Shown here: positions 17,460-27,451 of the stretch, piece after piece
Layout: every line of letters begins with the position of its first letter
Numbering within the stretch: the first letter of the stretch is position 1
Assembly: GCF_902497855.1 (NCBI RefSeq)
Contig: NZ_CABVHU010000025.1
Coordinates: 20,298 to 84,297 of the forward strand
Source of the DNA: Pseudomonas fluorescens
GTDB lineage: Bacteria; Pseudomonadota; Gammaproteobacteria; Pseudomonadales; Pseudomonadaceae
DNA: 64,000 nucleotides
Direction: 5' to 3'
Notes under the pieces: generated by a model
What the model was told of the DNA's origin: nothing
What the model saw: the letters and a program-made list of their open reading frames with translations, nothing else
Databases searched by the model: none
Program-made: the position numbers and the translations under genes

Positions 17460-17529
17460 CTGACCTGCTCCTTTTTAGCGAGTGTCGCGAGGTTGGACAA
17501 ACGTTGTTTGCGATCCTGCGTAACGCTTT

Positions 17530-18554
<1,025 letters not shown>

Positions 18555-18558
<4 letters not shown>

Positions 18559-20084
18559 GGGAAATCCTTCTCGTGAACGGGATTGAGTGGTCGCAGTGCG
18601 GGTGCAGTTGATTCGTTGTCGGGTTTGGCCTGATTTTTCAGCGTAGCCAAGGATTGCCTGAGTTGGCGCAGCGCCTGATCTTCGGTCGGTTCACGGCTGT
18701 AACAGGCGCGTAACAGGTCTTGCAGGCGAAGGCCGAGGCTGCCGAGTTTCAGGCCCAGGCGGCTGCGTCTTACCCATAGATAAAGCGCGCTCAATTGGGC
18801 GGGGCGGGCATCCAGTTGTGGCGGGATCAGCCGCCAGGCGCAGTCGGCGGACGCCAGCCAGACGGCGTGCCGGGCGCGGCGCCGGGCTTGCCACTGCAGG
18901 TAGGCACGGTGCATGACAGGGCGTGCAAACCAGGCGCACAGCGTCACGCCCAAGAGCAACGCCGACAGCCCCAGCCAATGCCTGGAGAAGTGCAGCCGAC
19001 TTTGCCGGCCGAGGTTGTTCAGGTCTTCGGTGATCGAGAACACCGGCCGATAGGCACTGTTGGCCACGGCGTCGAAGGTCACGGCAGGCACTTGCGCCTT
19101 GCGGGTTTGTCCGCTGCTGGCGTCCCACCATTTCAGCTCGATGGCCGGAAGGTTGTGGCGGCCTTCGCTGTCGATACGATAGACCGCGGTGTCGACGCGC
19201 TGGCCGCCGGTGAAGTGGCCACGACCGTCGTCCAGGGTGCTGATCTGTGGCGCCTTCGGGTAGCGGCTGAGGCCCGGAATGTCGCCCAGTGATGGCGTCG
19301 GCAACGCCATTGCCAGGGCGCCATCGGCCTGCAGGGTCAATTGCCGGGTGAGGCTGTCCCCGACTTTCAGCGGGTGTGCCGGGGTCAGGGTCTGTTGCGT
19401 GAACCGCAGTCCTTGGGCGACCAGCACCGGTTCCCCGGGCTCGAACCCCGGCGGCTGCGCTGCGGTGAAGTGCAGTGGCTGGCCTTGAGCGCTCAACTCG
19501 GCGCTGGCCTGGCCCGGTGTGGCGCGCACGATCAGCGCCGGGATGTCGAAACCCCGGGCCAGATTCGGGTTGATCAGGTAGCTGTAGCGCAGGCCGTTGA
19601 ACGACTTGCCGTCCAGGGTCTGGTTCAAGTGCTCGGCGTGGCCGTCCGGGGGCAGGACCAGTGCGCCAGGCAGCTTCAGGTCGGGCAGGGTGGGGGCGCT
19701 GGTGAACCAGGTATCGGTGAGGACATCGAGTTGCAGTTCGAGGAGGCCGCCGACCATGGTGGGGGTGGTGGGGTGCAGGCGGGTCTGGATGCGCAGTTCG
19801 GGTTCGGCTGCAGAGGTAACTGTGCTGAGCAGACAAATGAGCAAGGCGCTCAATCCTGTGCTGAATGAGCGGACGCCTTCGCTGCGGTTCGGCGATCCGA
19901 CAAGCCAGCTCCTACAGGGGGATTGCGGTGCATACAGATTCGATGTGGGGACGGGTATTGCGGTGACCGGGCGGACGCCGTCGCTGGCAAGCCAGCTCCT
20001 ACAGGGAATTTGCGGCGTACACAAATCACCTGTAGGAGCTGGCTTGCCAGCGAAGGCCGCGACGCGGTCTACCAGACTGTTCAT
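18555..20084 (-). CDS. batD: BatD-like protein with REP elements inside its signal-peptide region
   Basis: A 509-residue protein in the aerotolerance (Bat) operon. From residue ~77 it reads as a normal BatD: hydrophobic signal (LSALLICLLSTVTSAAEPEL), beta-rich periplasmic domains, one membrane helix near 365 (WLGLSALLLGVTLCAWFARP), then a cytoplasmic helical tail. The ATG at 20084 overlaps the stop of the BatB gene (20081-20083), the coupling expected for the original start. Residues ~8-72 are encoded by three REP copies (19872-20057) that keep the frame open. If that start is used, the signal peptide is no longer N-terminal. No ATG or GTG lies between the REPs and the signal; TTG codons at residues 78 and 81 are the only nearby alternatives. 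Confidence 0.78.
19872..20057. repeat. Triple REP cluster lying in frame within batD
   Basis: REP copies sit at 19872-19918 (GGACGCCTTCGCTG and AAGCCAGCTCCTACAG), 19973-20005 and, inverted, 20028-20057. All lie between the coupled ATG (20084) and the hydrophobic signal sequence of BatD. The 186 bases are a multiple of three, and no stop arises in the batD frame. Confidence 0.85.
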
Positions 20085-21661
20085 GGCCTGCCCCCCGCCT
20101 GATCCTGCAAACTGAACTTCTGCTTCAAGAACTTCGCCGGCGAAGTGCTCAGGTTCTGCAGCCACAGCTCATCCGAGGTCGCCTGCTCGGTCTGCACCGC
20201 CTTGCTCTGGCCCTTGCCCGGTGCCTTGTCCATTTTGATTTCGTCGGGCTTGACCTCGGGCGTGTTCTGCTCGGCGCTTTCGGTGTCTTTCTGCAAGGCG
20301 ATGGCGAGCGCCAGATTGGCCGTGGCTTCAGGGAACTGCGGCTGCAATTTCAGCGCCTGGGTGTAGGCCGCGATCGCCTCATCGAACTTGAAACGCCGCA
20401 CATGGATGTTGCCCAGATAGAAATACGCCTGCGCAGTGTCCAGGCGCGCGAAGCTGGCCAGCGCCAGGTCAAAATCGGCGGCGTTATAAGCGGCGATGCC
20501 TTTCCAGTACGGATCGACAAACAGCGCGGCCGCCTGCGGATACTGCTCATGCTCGAATGCCCAGCGCCCTTGTTGGTCCCGGGTGAAGAACGCGTCGGTC
20601 AGGGCACTGGCTTCGGCCGGTGCCGGCCCAAATCCGATGCCCAGTGCCAGCAGCAACCCGGCCATCCAGTTCAGGCTCCAGCCCTTGCGCACGCTGAAGA
20701 AGGCGATCAGCAGCAATGGCCAGCACAGCCAGTAGCCGGCGTCTTTCCAGTGCAGCTCGCGCTGTTCGTCACTGGCACTCTGGAAATGCTGCTGCGCGTG
20801 CAGTTCAATCCAGTCCAGATCGTCGTCATTGAGCGTCAGGCTGCCCAGTGGCGCGTCCAGCGCTGAGGCGAGTTGCTTGAGCGCGGCCTGATCAAAACTG
20901 CCAAGCGCCGGGCGACCGTCGCTGTCGGTACGCGGCTGGCCGTTGGCGTCGTGGATGATCCCGCCATCCTCGCTGCCCACGGCCAGAATCAGCACTTGCA
21001 GCGCACTATCGTTGAGTTGTTGATCCAGACCGCTGAGTTGTGTGGTGTCGGCACCGTCGGTGATCAGCAACAAAGTGCCCGGGGTTTGCTCTGCGGCCAG
21101 CAGGCGTTTGGCTTGCTCGATCACCGGACCGACAGCCTTGCCCGGTTTGCCGATCAGATCGGTGCTCAGGGCCTGGATGAAGCTGTCGAGCAACGCCGGA
21201 TCGTCAGTCGGCGGCAACACCAGGTGGGCACTGCCGGCATAGGCGATCAGGGCGTTGCGGGCACCGGCGCGGCGCTGGATCAGGTCGTGGAGCTTGTGCT
21301 TGGCCGCTTCCAGGCGACTCGGAGGCAGATCATTGGCGTCCATCGACGGCGACAGGTCGATGGCGATAATCAGCGGCGCCCGGTTCTCCAGGAATGGCGG
21401 ACGGCCCTGTTCCCAGGTCGGTCCGGCGGCGGCGATGGCACCCAGCATCAACAGGGCGCAGACCAGATGCACCGGCCGCAGGCGCTGTTGATCCTGCGGC
21501 GTGATCAACAGATGCGGCAACAGGTGCTCGGCAATGTTGCTGCGCAAGCGCCGTTGCACATCACGACTGCGACGCCACAGCCATGGCAGCAGGGCGCCGA
21601 ACGGCAGCAGCAACAGCCACAGGGGGCGCAGGAAGTGGAAGTCGCTGAGGTTGATCTCCAT
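20081..21661 (-). CDS. batB: BatB/BatC-type protein: von Willebrand A domain plus TPR
   Basis: A 526-residue inner-membrane protein. Two N-terminal helices flank the WSRR-like stretch (LRPLWLLLLPFGALLPWLW; LVCALLMLGAIAAAGPTW). The VWA domain follows at ~88-280 with the metal-ion site IIAIDLSPSMDAND (DxSxS). Another helix pair is at ~315-350, then TPR repeats from ~365 (AFEHEQYPQAAALFVDPYWK, AYFYLGNIHVRRFKFDEAIA), the part that is BatC in other species. The tail is charged and low-complexity. It starts one base after batA ends, so the genes are coupled. The role is believed to be a periplasmic scaffold with BatA and MoxR. Confidence 0.87.
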   Translation of the reverse strand: MEINLSDFHFLRPLWLLLLPFGALLPWLWRRSRDVQRRLRSNIAEHLLPHLLITPQDQQRLRPVHLVCALLMLGAIAAAGPTWEQGRPPFLENRAPLIIAIDLSPSMDANDLPPSRLEAAKHKLHDLIQRRAGARNALIAYAGSAHLVLPPTDDPALLDSFIQALSTDLIGKPGKAVGPVIEQAKRLLAAEQTPGTLLLITDGADTTQLSGLDQQLNDSALQVLILAVGSEDGGIIHDANGQPRTDSDGRPALGSFDQAALKQLASALDAPLGSLTLNDDDLDWIELHAQQHFQSASDEQRELHWKDAGYWLCWPLLLIAFFSVRKGWSLNWMAGLLLALGIGFGPAPAEASALTDAFFTRDQQGRWAFEHEQYPQAAALFVDPYWKGIAAYNAADFDLALASFARLDTAQAYFYLGNIHVRRFKFDEAIAAYTQALKLQPQFPEATANLALAIALQKDTESAEQNTPEVKPDEIKMDKAPGKGQSKAVQTEQATSDELWLQNLSTSPAKFLKQKFSLQDQAGGRP

Positions 21662-21662
21662 C

Positions 21663-22655
21663 TCAGGCTTCCTGCCGCTGACGCGCGGATGTCAGGTGCG
21701 AACGGAGCAGGGCGCCCAGATGGTAAAGCGCGAGTACAGCGATCGCCGCCGCCAACGGCCACCAGAACAGCTCCCTTTTGGGTTGATGGCTGAAGGTGTG
21801 CACCTGATGCGGGGTGAGCTTGTCGAGGGTGCCGTAGACCTGATCCAGCGCAATGCGGTCTTCGGCGCGGAAGAACCGGCCACCGGTGGCCTCGGCGATG
21901 TGCTGCAAACCTTGCAGGTTGACCTTGGCTTCGCCTTCCGCCGTCGGGTCGCCAATGCCGATGGTGTGAATCACCACGCCTTTGGCCGCCGCCATGGATG
22001 CGGCGTGATCCGGGGTGATGGCGCTGCTGGTGTCGTTGCCGTCGGTGAGCAGGATCAGGACTTTTTCCTGTTCATGGGCCTGATCGAGCAACTTCAGGCT
22101 CAAGCCGATCGCATCGCCGATGGCGGTGTTGGGGCCGGCCATGCCGATGCCGGTGTCGTCCAGCAACAGCGACAGGCTGGCGTGATCGAGGGTCAATGGC
22201 GCCTGCGGATAGGCGCCGCTGCCGAACACGATCAGGCCCAGGCGGTCGTCCTTGCGCTTGTCGATAAAGCCATGCACCACCGCCTTGACCGCCGCCAGGC
22301 GATCGATCTTCTGGCCGTTGGCGTCAGTGAAGTCGGTGGTTTCCATGGACTGGGAAATGTCGATGGCCAGCATCAGGTCACGCACCGGTTGCTGGCGTTC
22401 GATGGGTTTTTCCACGAACACCGGGCGGGCGGCCGCCACGAGTACCAGAGTCCAGACCAGCAGATTCAACAGCAACTGCCATCGGTTGCCATGGGGTCCC
22501 GCTTTACTGGGTGCCTGACCCACCGCGCGGCTCATGGCGCCGAAAAATGGCACGCGTACCGCGCTGCGGGCTTCGCGGTAGTCCGGCAGGTAGCGGTAGC
22601 CCAGCCAGGGCAGCGGTAGCAGGAGCAGCAGCCAGGGGTAATCAAGTTGCCACAT
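21663..22655 (-). CDS. batA: BatA-type VWA-domain membrane protein
   Basis: A 330-residue protein with N-terminal helices (DYPWLLLLLPLPWLGYRYLP; LLNLLVWTLVLVAAARPVFV), a VWA domain with an intact metal site (MLAIDISQSMETTDF; ILLTDGNDTSSA) and a C-terminal membrane helix (WWPLAAAIAVLALYHLGALL). The start at 22655 (MWQLDYPW) overlaps the 3' end of the DUF4381 gene by 14 bases; a longer in-frame start at 22838 would translate that gene's other frame and is rejected. It is one of a coupled set with MoxR and DUF58. Confidence 0.88.
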   Translation of the reverse strand: MWQLDYPWLLLLLPLPWLGYRYLPDYREARSAVRVPFFGAMSRAVGQAPSKAGPHGNRWQLLLNLLVWTLVLVAAARPVFVEKPIERQQPVRDLMLAIDISQSMETTDFTDANGQKIDRLAAVKAVVHGFIDKRKDDRLGLIVFGSGAYPQAPLTLDHASLSLLLDDTGIGMAGPNTAIGDAIGLSLKLLDQAHEQEKVLILLTDGNDTSSAITPDHAASMAAAKGVVIHTIGIGDPTAEGEAKVNLQGLQHIAEATGGRFFRAEDRIALDQVYGTLDKLTPHQVHTFSHQPKRELFWWPLAAAIAVLALYHLGALLRSHLTSARQRQEA

Positions 22656-23232
22656 GGTGATGCTCCACCCAGTGTTTGCAGGTGGTGAACAGGTGTTGGC
22701 GTTGCGTTTCGGGCAGGGCGAGCAATGTGGCGTCCGGGGCGTAGGCCAACTGCGCCAGTTGCTGGCTGAAATCGGCGGGCAATCGCTGTGAGCTGTGCTT
22801 TTCCAGATAGGCCTGCCATTCCTTACCCCCAAGCGCACCGGTCCCCTGTAGGAGCTGGCTTGCCAGCGAAGGCGTCCGGACGTTCAACATTGATGTCTTC
22901 TGATACACCGCTTTCGCTGGCAAGCCAGCTCCTACAGGGATTGTGTTCCAACCGGAGGGCATCGATAGGGCCACGCGTTTGAGCAATTCCGGCAGTTCGC
23001 GCAAGGCACTTAATCGGTCGTCGCTGTTTTGCAGTTCAGCCAACCGCACCAACGCCTCCCGCCGATACCGATCCCGCCGCCACTGCCAATACCGTCGCGC
23101 ACCCACCAGCAACACCACACCCAGCAACACCGCCAACAGCACCCACCAACCCCACGTCTGGGGCGCATAACTGACCGGCGTCGGCAGGCCGATTTCCTTG
23201 AGTTGCTCGATGCCGGGCACATTCGAATTCAT
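22642..23232 (-). CDS. DUF4381 protein with an in-frame REPIN insertion
   Basis: A 196-residue membrane protein of the Bat operon. It has one helix at residues ~29-47 (WWVLLAVLLGVVLLVGARRY) and then a cytoplasmic helical domain: REALVRLAELQNSDD, LRELPELLKRVALSMPSG. Residues ~97-131 are encoded by a complete REP doublet (22843-22939) inserted between MPSGW and the conserved GGKEWQAYLEKH. Without it the protein would be ~162 residues, the usual size for this family. The frame is intact before and after the insert. The start overlaps the DUF58 stop by four bases. Confidence 0.82.
   Translation of the reverse strand: MNSNVPGIEQLKEIGLPTPVSYAPQTWGWWVLLAVLLGVVLLVGARRYWQWRRDRYRREALVRLAELQNSDDRLSALRELPELLKRVALSMPSGWNTIPVGAGLPAKAVYQKTSMLNVRTPSLASQLLQGTGALGGKEWQAYLEKHSSQRLPADFSQQLAQLAYAPDATLLALPETQRQHLFTTCKHWVEHHHVAT
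22843..22939. repeat. REPIN inside the DUF4381 coding sequence
   Basis: Arms CCCTGTAGGAGCTGGCTTGC at 22843 and GGCAAGCCAGCTCCTACAGG at 22919 enclose a ~45 bp spacer. The minus-strand frame reads PVGAGLPAKAV...TPSLASQLLQG, the typical translation of this REP class. Confidence 0.9.
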
Positions 23233-24077
23233 CGCCGACCTCCACCCGGCTTGCCCAACTCGGCCCGCAGTTGTTCCTGGGCATCGGTGGCGGTGCTGAA
23301 CATCATCAGCGGCACCTGGCTGCGGCGCAGCAAGGTGGCGACGTCCTTGAGCCGACCGCCGAGAAAATCCCCCAGTGGCTGATGAACGCTGCGTTGCTCC
23401 ACCGCCAGTTCCACTTGCAACTGGCCCTGGGTGATCAGCAGTCGGCCCTGTTTTGGCAGGTTCAACGCCAACGGGTCGTACACCTGCATGGCAATCACAT
23501 CGTTATGCGCCGCCAGCTGGCGCATCAGCTGCAAGGTGCGCGGGCCGGCACCGGCAAAATCGCTGACGATGCAGATCAGGTGATCGTGACCGGCGACGGC
23601 CAGGCAATGTTGCAAGACCTTGTCGAGCTGGTCTTCGCCTTCGGCGATGCTGTCGATGCGCTGATCGTTGAACACCAGCCCGCCGACCCGGTCGCCGGCG
23701 TTGAACACCATCCATGCGGCCAGTGCGCCGAGTTCGGCGGCGATAGCGGATTTGAAGCTGCGTTGTGAACCAAAGAACATCGACATGCGCTGGTCCACCA
23801 GGATCAACGCCGGTCTGTCGCGCTCCTCGGTAAAGGTACGGACCACCGGTTTGCCGGTGCGCAGCGAGGCGCGCCAATCCAGGTGCCGCAAATCGTCCCC
23901 CGGCTGATAGCGGCGCAGCTCATCGAAGTTCAAGCCACGGCCTCGCAACCGCGACGCATGGTTGCCGGCGAGGATGCTGCCTTGTGGCTGGCGGGCCAGG
24001 AAACTCAAGTCACGGGCCTTGAACTCCAGGGCCATCAACTGCGCCAGAGAGACATAGACCAGACCGTCCAGGTTCAT
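23229..24077 (-). CDS. DUF58 domain protein
   Basis: A 282-residue cytoplasmic protein. The DUF58 signature is clear: GRGLNFDELRRYQPGDDLRH followed by LDWRASLRTGKPVVRTFTEE, then a VWA-like fold (ALILVDQRMSMFFG; HLICIVSDFAGAGP). Members act with MoxR ATPases, probably as adaptors for VWA substrates. Its start overlaps the moxR stop and its stop overlaps the DUF4381 start, both by four bases, so the three genes are translationally coupled. Confidence 0.9.
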   Translation of the reverse strand: MNLDGLVYVSLAQLMALEFKARDLSFLARQPQGSILAGNHASRLRGRGLNFDELRRYQPGDDLRHLDWRASLRTGKPVVRTFTEERDRPALILVDQRMSMFFGSQRSFKSAIAAELGALAAWMVFNAGDRVGGLVFNDQRIDSIAEGEDQLDKVLQHCLAVAGHDHLICIVSDFAGAGPRTLQLMRQLAAHNDVIAMQVYDPLALNLPKQGRLLITQGQLQVELAVEQRSVHQPLGDFLGGRLKDVATLLRRSQVPLMMFSTATDAQEQLRAELGKPGGGRR

Positions 24078-25054
24078 GCCGGAATCGCGACGGTGTCGAG
24101 CAGACGGTCAAGCACCTGATCGGCCGTGACGCCGTCGGCTACCGCGTCATAGCTCAGTTGCAGGCGATGGCGCAGCACCGGATGCACCACGGCGCGCACA
24201 TTGTCCGGCGACACGAAGTCCTGCCCCTGCAACCAGGCGTCGGCCCGGGCGCAACGGTCCAGGCCAATGCCGCCGCGGGGGCTGGCGCCGAGGGCGATCC
24301 AGCGACCGAGGTCGGCGTCGTAATCGGCGGGATGGCGGGTGGCGTTGATCAGATCGATCAGGTAGCGGTCGATGGCCGGCGATACATGAACCGCGCTGAC
24401 TTCCCGCCGTGCGGCGAAGATCACCTCCTGGGACAGCGCGAAACCCTGGACCGCAGCCGTCCTGGCGCCGAGGGCCTGTTCTTCGACACGCAGCAGGCGC
24501 AACACCTGGCTTTCGTTTTCCGCACTCGGGTAATCCAGCAGGACTTTCATCAGGAAGCGATCCATCTGCGCTTCCGGCAGCGGGTAAGTGCCTTCCTGTT
24601 CGATGGGGTTCTGGGTCGCGACCACGATGAACAGTTCCGGTAGCGCATGGCTGTTGCCGGCCACGGTGATTTGCCGTTCTTCCATGGCTTCCAGCAGCGC
24701 GGCCTGGACCTTGGCCGGCGCACGGTTGATTTCATCCGCCAGAATCAGGTTGCCGAACAAGGGCCCCGGCTGGAACTGGATCTGGTTTTTGCCCTCGACC
24801 TGATGCAGCACCTCGGCCCCGGTGATGTCCGAGGGCAGCAGGTCCGGGGTGAACTGGATGCGGCTCATCTTCGCGTCAAGATGCTTGGCCAGGGCCTTGA
24901 CCGTGCGGGTCTTGGCCAGCCCGGGCAGGCTTTCCAGCAGTAAATGGCCGTTGGCCAACAGGCCGAGGAGGATCTGGCGGATAACCTGGTCCTGGCCGAG
25001 CACGGCTTCGGCGATGCTGGCCTGCAGGGCGTCAAGGTCGTTGAGTGCGGTCAT
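24074..25054 (-). CDS. MoxR-family AAA+ ATPase
   Basis: A 326-residue AAA+ ATPase. The Walker A loop reads LESLPGLAKTRTVKAL, the Walker B strand is NLILADEINRAPAKVQAALL, and the sensor region is FIVVATQNPIEQEGTYPLPE, all diagnostic for MoxR. The C-terminal lid has GASPRGGIGLDRCARADAWL. It is expected to work as a chaperone-like remodeller with the DUF58 and VWA partners encoded downstream. GAGGAAG lies ~9 bases before the start. The gene begins 59 bases after the upstream porin-like gene stops, so it may be read from the same transcript. Confidence 0.92.
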   Translation of the reverse strand: MTALNDLDALQASIAEAVLGQDQVIRQILLGLLANGHLLLESLPGLAKTRTVKALAKHLDAKMSRIQFTPDLLPSDITGAEVLHQVEGKNQIQFQPGPLFGNLILADEINRAPAKVQAALLEAMEERQITVAGNSHALPELFIVVATQNPIEQEGTYPLPEAQMDRFLMKVLLDYPSAENESQVLRLLRVEEQALGARTAAVQGFALSQEVIFAARREVSAVHVSPAIDRYLIDLINATRHPADYDADLGRWIALGASPRGGIGLDRCARADAWLQGQDFVSPDNVRAVVHPVLRHRLQLSYDAVADGVTADQVLDRLLDTVAIPA

Positions 25055-25113
25055 GGGATGCTCACTTCCTCAAGTTGAAGATCCGGCCCGAGGCCGCTCA
25101 GGTTCGCTCACAC

Positions 25114-26067
25114 CTAGAAAAACGCCAAGGTCAGGTTGACGCTGAAACCATTGCCCTCAGGCCGGTTTTTAGTGTCGAACTCCGGCACCCATCGGGCGCT
25201 GACGCTGGCCTGGGCATCGGCGAACTTGCCGGCCCAGCCCACCACCGGACCGGCACCCACCGAGCGGCCGCGAAAGCCGTTGAGGGCGTCAGCGGTATCA
25301 CCCTTGTCGTCGGTGACCTGCTGCACGTACCCGCCGACCAGTCCGGCGCTCCAGCCATTGCCGAAACCGTGGGTCCACAGCGCATCCAGGGTGAAGATGT
25401 TGCCATTGCGATAATCCGTGGCGTCGTTTTCGGTATAGAACTCCAGCCCGCTCGATAGCGTGAATTCGCCGCCCTTGCCGTCGAGGTGAGTGAACGCGAC
25501 CGTCGGCATGAAGGTGTAGGTATTCTGGCCGGGGTTGGCCAGGCGGTCGTCGTTATAGGCGCCGGTCGGCACATAGATCGGCAGGGACAACGAGAGGTGG
25601 TTGAGCTCGTCGAAGTGGTAACCGGCGGCAATCGGCGCGACCAGCATGTCGGCGAACTGTGTGCCGCTGTCATCGGTGCCCAGGGTACGACCGCGCAGGC
25701 CGGTAATGCTGATGGTGACGTCGGTGTACTGCACTGGCACGCCGATGGCCGACGCATAGTTCCAGCGACCTTTGCCGGTGTCCCAGACATGGGTGAAGTT
25801 GGCCATGGTGTAGGAGACTTTCATGTCCAGGTCCGCACCGATCTCGCCGACAATCGGCACGCCCTTGCCGCCCTTGAGATCGCCGTCATACCAGATGCTG
25901 GTCAGGGACATCACCCAGCCCGGCTCCGGCGGCACGATGCCGGCGTTGGAAAACACCTGCTGCCCGGTGATCGGCCGGCCGACCCCGCCTTCGGCCGCGA
26001 GGACCGCGGGGCTGGCGCCGAACACGCACAGGGCCAGTAAAGGACGCACAAAAACAGGCCTGACCAT
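25114..26067 (-). CDS. Outer-membrane porin-like protein (phenol MetA / SphA-like family)
   Basis: A 317-residue exported protein. A signal peptide ends near SPAVLA (residue ~24), followed by EGGVGRPITGQQVFSNAGIV, a segment typical of transporter/MetA-pathway outer-membrane proteins. The body alternates short amphipathic strands (GWVMSLTSIWYDGDL; HFDELNHLSLSLPIYVPTGA) and ends with a final Phe (LTLAFF), as beta-barrels do. It may admit a hydrophobic substrate handled by the enzymes of the same run. It starts 12 bases after the stop of the small gene upstream. Confidence 0.83.
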   Translation of the reverse strand: MVRPVFVRPLLALCVFGASPAVLAAEGGVGRPITGQQVFSNAGIVPPEPGWVMSLTSIWYDGDLKGGKGVPIVGEIGADLDMKVSYTMANFTHVWDTGKGRWNYASAIGVPVQYTDVTISITGLRGRTLGTDDSGTQFADMLVAPIAAGYHFDELNHLSLSLPIYVPTGAYNDDRLANPGQNTYTFMPTVAFTHLDGKGGEFTLSSGLEFYTENDATDYRNGNIFTLDALWTHGFGNGWSAGLVGGYVQQVTDDKGDTADALNGFRGRSVGAGPVVGWAGKFADAQASVSARWVPEFDTKNRPEGNGFSVNLTLAFF

Positions 26068-26079
26068 GACCGACTCCGC

Positions 26080-26346
26080 TTACTGGGGTTGTGGGTTGAC
26101 GGGTGTCAGCAGCGGCATTTTCCACTGGCCGCTGGCAAGTTCCGGCTTGGCAGGTACAAGCGCAAAACTGTGGGTGGCCTGCTGGAAATCCAGTTCGGCG
26201 TAGAGTTTGCCAATGGATTCATGGGCTGGCAGTTCGCCTTCCATGGCGATTGTGCCGATTCGGGTATCCAGGTCCCGTGCACCGACGCCGCAACTGACAA
26301 ACAAGGTCATCAGGCTGAAGCCGGCTGCGCGAATTGCACCGTGCAT
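26080..26346 (-). CDS. Short exported protein resembling the N-terminus of DUF1254 proteins
   Basis: An 88-residue protein with a signal-like N-terminus (IRAAGFSLMTLFVSCGVGA). The following TRIGTIAMEGELPAHESIGK and LYAELDFQQAT recall the opening of DUF1254 proteins, which are normally several hundred residues. After that the sequence diverges and stops at NPQPQ. It could be a truncated relic or an independent short protein. The start at 26346 has AAGGAC 8 bases upstream and lies 11 bases after the preceding porin-like gene; the longer frame from 26481 lies inside that gene. Confidence 0.55.
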   Translation of the reverse strand: MHGAIRAAGFSLMTLFVSCGVGARDLDTRIGTIAMEGELPAHESIGKLYAELDFQQATHSFALVPAKPELASGQWKMPLLTPVNPQPQ

Positions 26347-26357
26347 ATAAAAAGTCC

Positions 26358-27149
26358 TTATTTGCCGAACGTCACATTGAGCCCGGCGAACAGGGTGAAT
26401 TGCGGCAGGCCATCGCCCTTGCGCTCCACGGTCCACTGCGGTTCCACGAACGCGTTGAGAATGTTGCTGCCGGATTTCCACACCTTGCCGGCACCGAACC
26501 CGAGAGGGATGTAGCGGGTGTCGTTCTTCAGGTCGAACGTCCAGGTTGCGGTGGAACGCAGGTACCAGCCTTGGTCCAGGTTGTGAATGATGAAGGGCTG
26601 CAGGGTCGCCGATTCAACATGCTGGCGGTCGCTGTCGCCGGCAAAGGAACTCTGGTATTGCACCAGTGCACCGAGCAAACCCCGGGGCGATGAATCGATC
26701 GCCACGGCGGCCAGGCCGGCCTGCCATTTGCCCGTACCGAGTTCGTCCTGGTCGGCGCTGGGCGCGGTGATCATCGGCCCGATACCCAACTGCACGCCCT
26801 CGGTCTTGAGCAGGAAGATATCGAACAGGTTCAGATCACCTTCACCGGTGCTGTAGCCGCCGCTGGGATCGGGGCGGGTGCTGATCGGCGCGGTGACGCG
26901 CAGCAATTGCGGGACGCCGATGAAATCGTTGGGCGCAATCGGCAATGTGCCGCGCACCAGCAGGTCATTGGTGTGGATATTGGAGTCGTAGTACCTGGGG
27001 GTGTAGTAGTCCTGCAGGTTCATCCCCGGCGCGAGGTTCAGCGGGTTGTTGCTTTTATTGGCGGTGTCGGCGTTGTCGGCGTGAGCGCAAAAGGCAGACG
27101 CCAGTGAAGCGGCCATCAACAGGGCGTTCGCTCCTGGATTTTTCGACAT
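26358..27149 (-). CDS. Outer-membrane porin-like protein (phenol MetA / transporter family)
   Basis: A 263-residue exported beta-rich protein. The signal is ANALLMAASLASAFCAHA. The mature part contains NPLNLAPGMNLQDYYTPRYY, GVPQLLRVTAPISTRPDPSG and GEGDLNLFDIFLLKTEGVQL, typical of the MetA-pathway outer-membrane family. It is shorter than and only distantly similar to the porin-like protein at 25114-26067. The start at 27149 follows a GGGGGAAT ribosome site; the longer frame from 27227 has none. It is the first gene of the long minus-strand run that ends with the sulfatase. Confidence 0.8.
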   Translation of the reverse strand: MSKNPGANALLMAASLASAFCAHADNADTANKSNNPLNLAPGMNLQDYYTPRYYDSNIHTNDLLVRGTLPIAPNDFIGVPQLLRVTAPISTRPDPSGGYSTGEGDLNLFDIFLLKTEGVQLGIGPMITAPSADQDELGTGKWQAGLAAVAIDSSPRGLLGALVQYQSSFAGDSDRQHVESATLQPFIIHNLDQGWYLRSTATWTFDLKNDTRYIPLGFGAGKVWKSGSNILNAFVEPQWTVERKGDGLPQFTLFAGLNVTFGK

Positions 27150-27315
27150 GATTCCCCCGGTTCCTTGGTGGCTCAGATGACGACTCGGCAATTGGTGGCC
27201 TTTGACGCGTAGTCTTTTTCCAATCAAGCCTGTAGGACGCGTCTGTAAAACTTAGCAGCTAAACGGGGGTTATCCAGTTGCGGGGGTTTAAATCCTGAGT
27301 TTTGTGTACAAGATT

Positions 27316-27330
27316 CACCAAATATTGGTG
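27316..27330. promoter_or_regulatory. Perfect 6+3+6 dyad upstream of the bacteriocin gene
   Basis: CACCAA-ATA-TTGGTG is a perfect inverted repeat 122 bases before the toxin ATG, within the AT-rich leader between divergent genes. It could be an operator. It includes ATTGGTGT, which is loosely like the start of a PrtN P-box (ATTGnnGT), but I see only one copy and no LexA box (CTGT-N8-ACAG). Confidence 0.35.
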
Positions 27331-27451
27331 TACTAAAAAGTTAATACGGATCAGAGGGTTGGGCGCTGAATAAATCCCACCCCATATATATGTACCGCAC
27401 CTGACCATTACCCCATCGACATGCTGCGCCCTACAGACAAGGAGAGACTGT

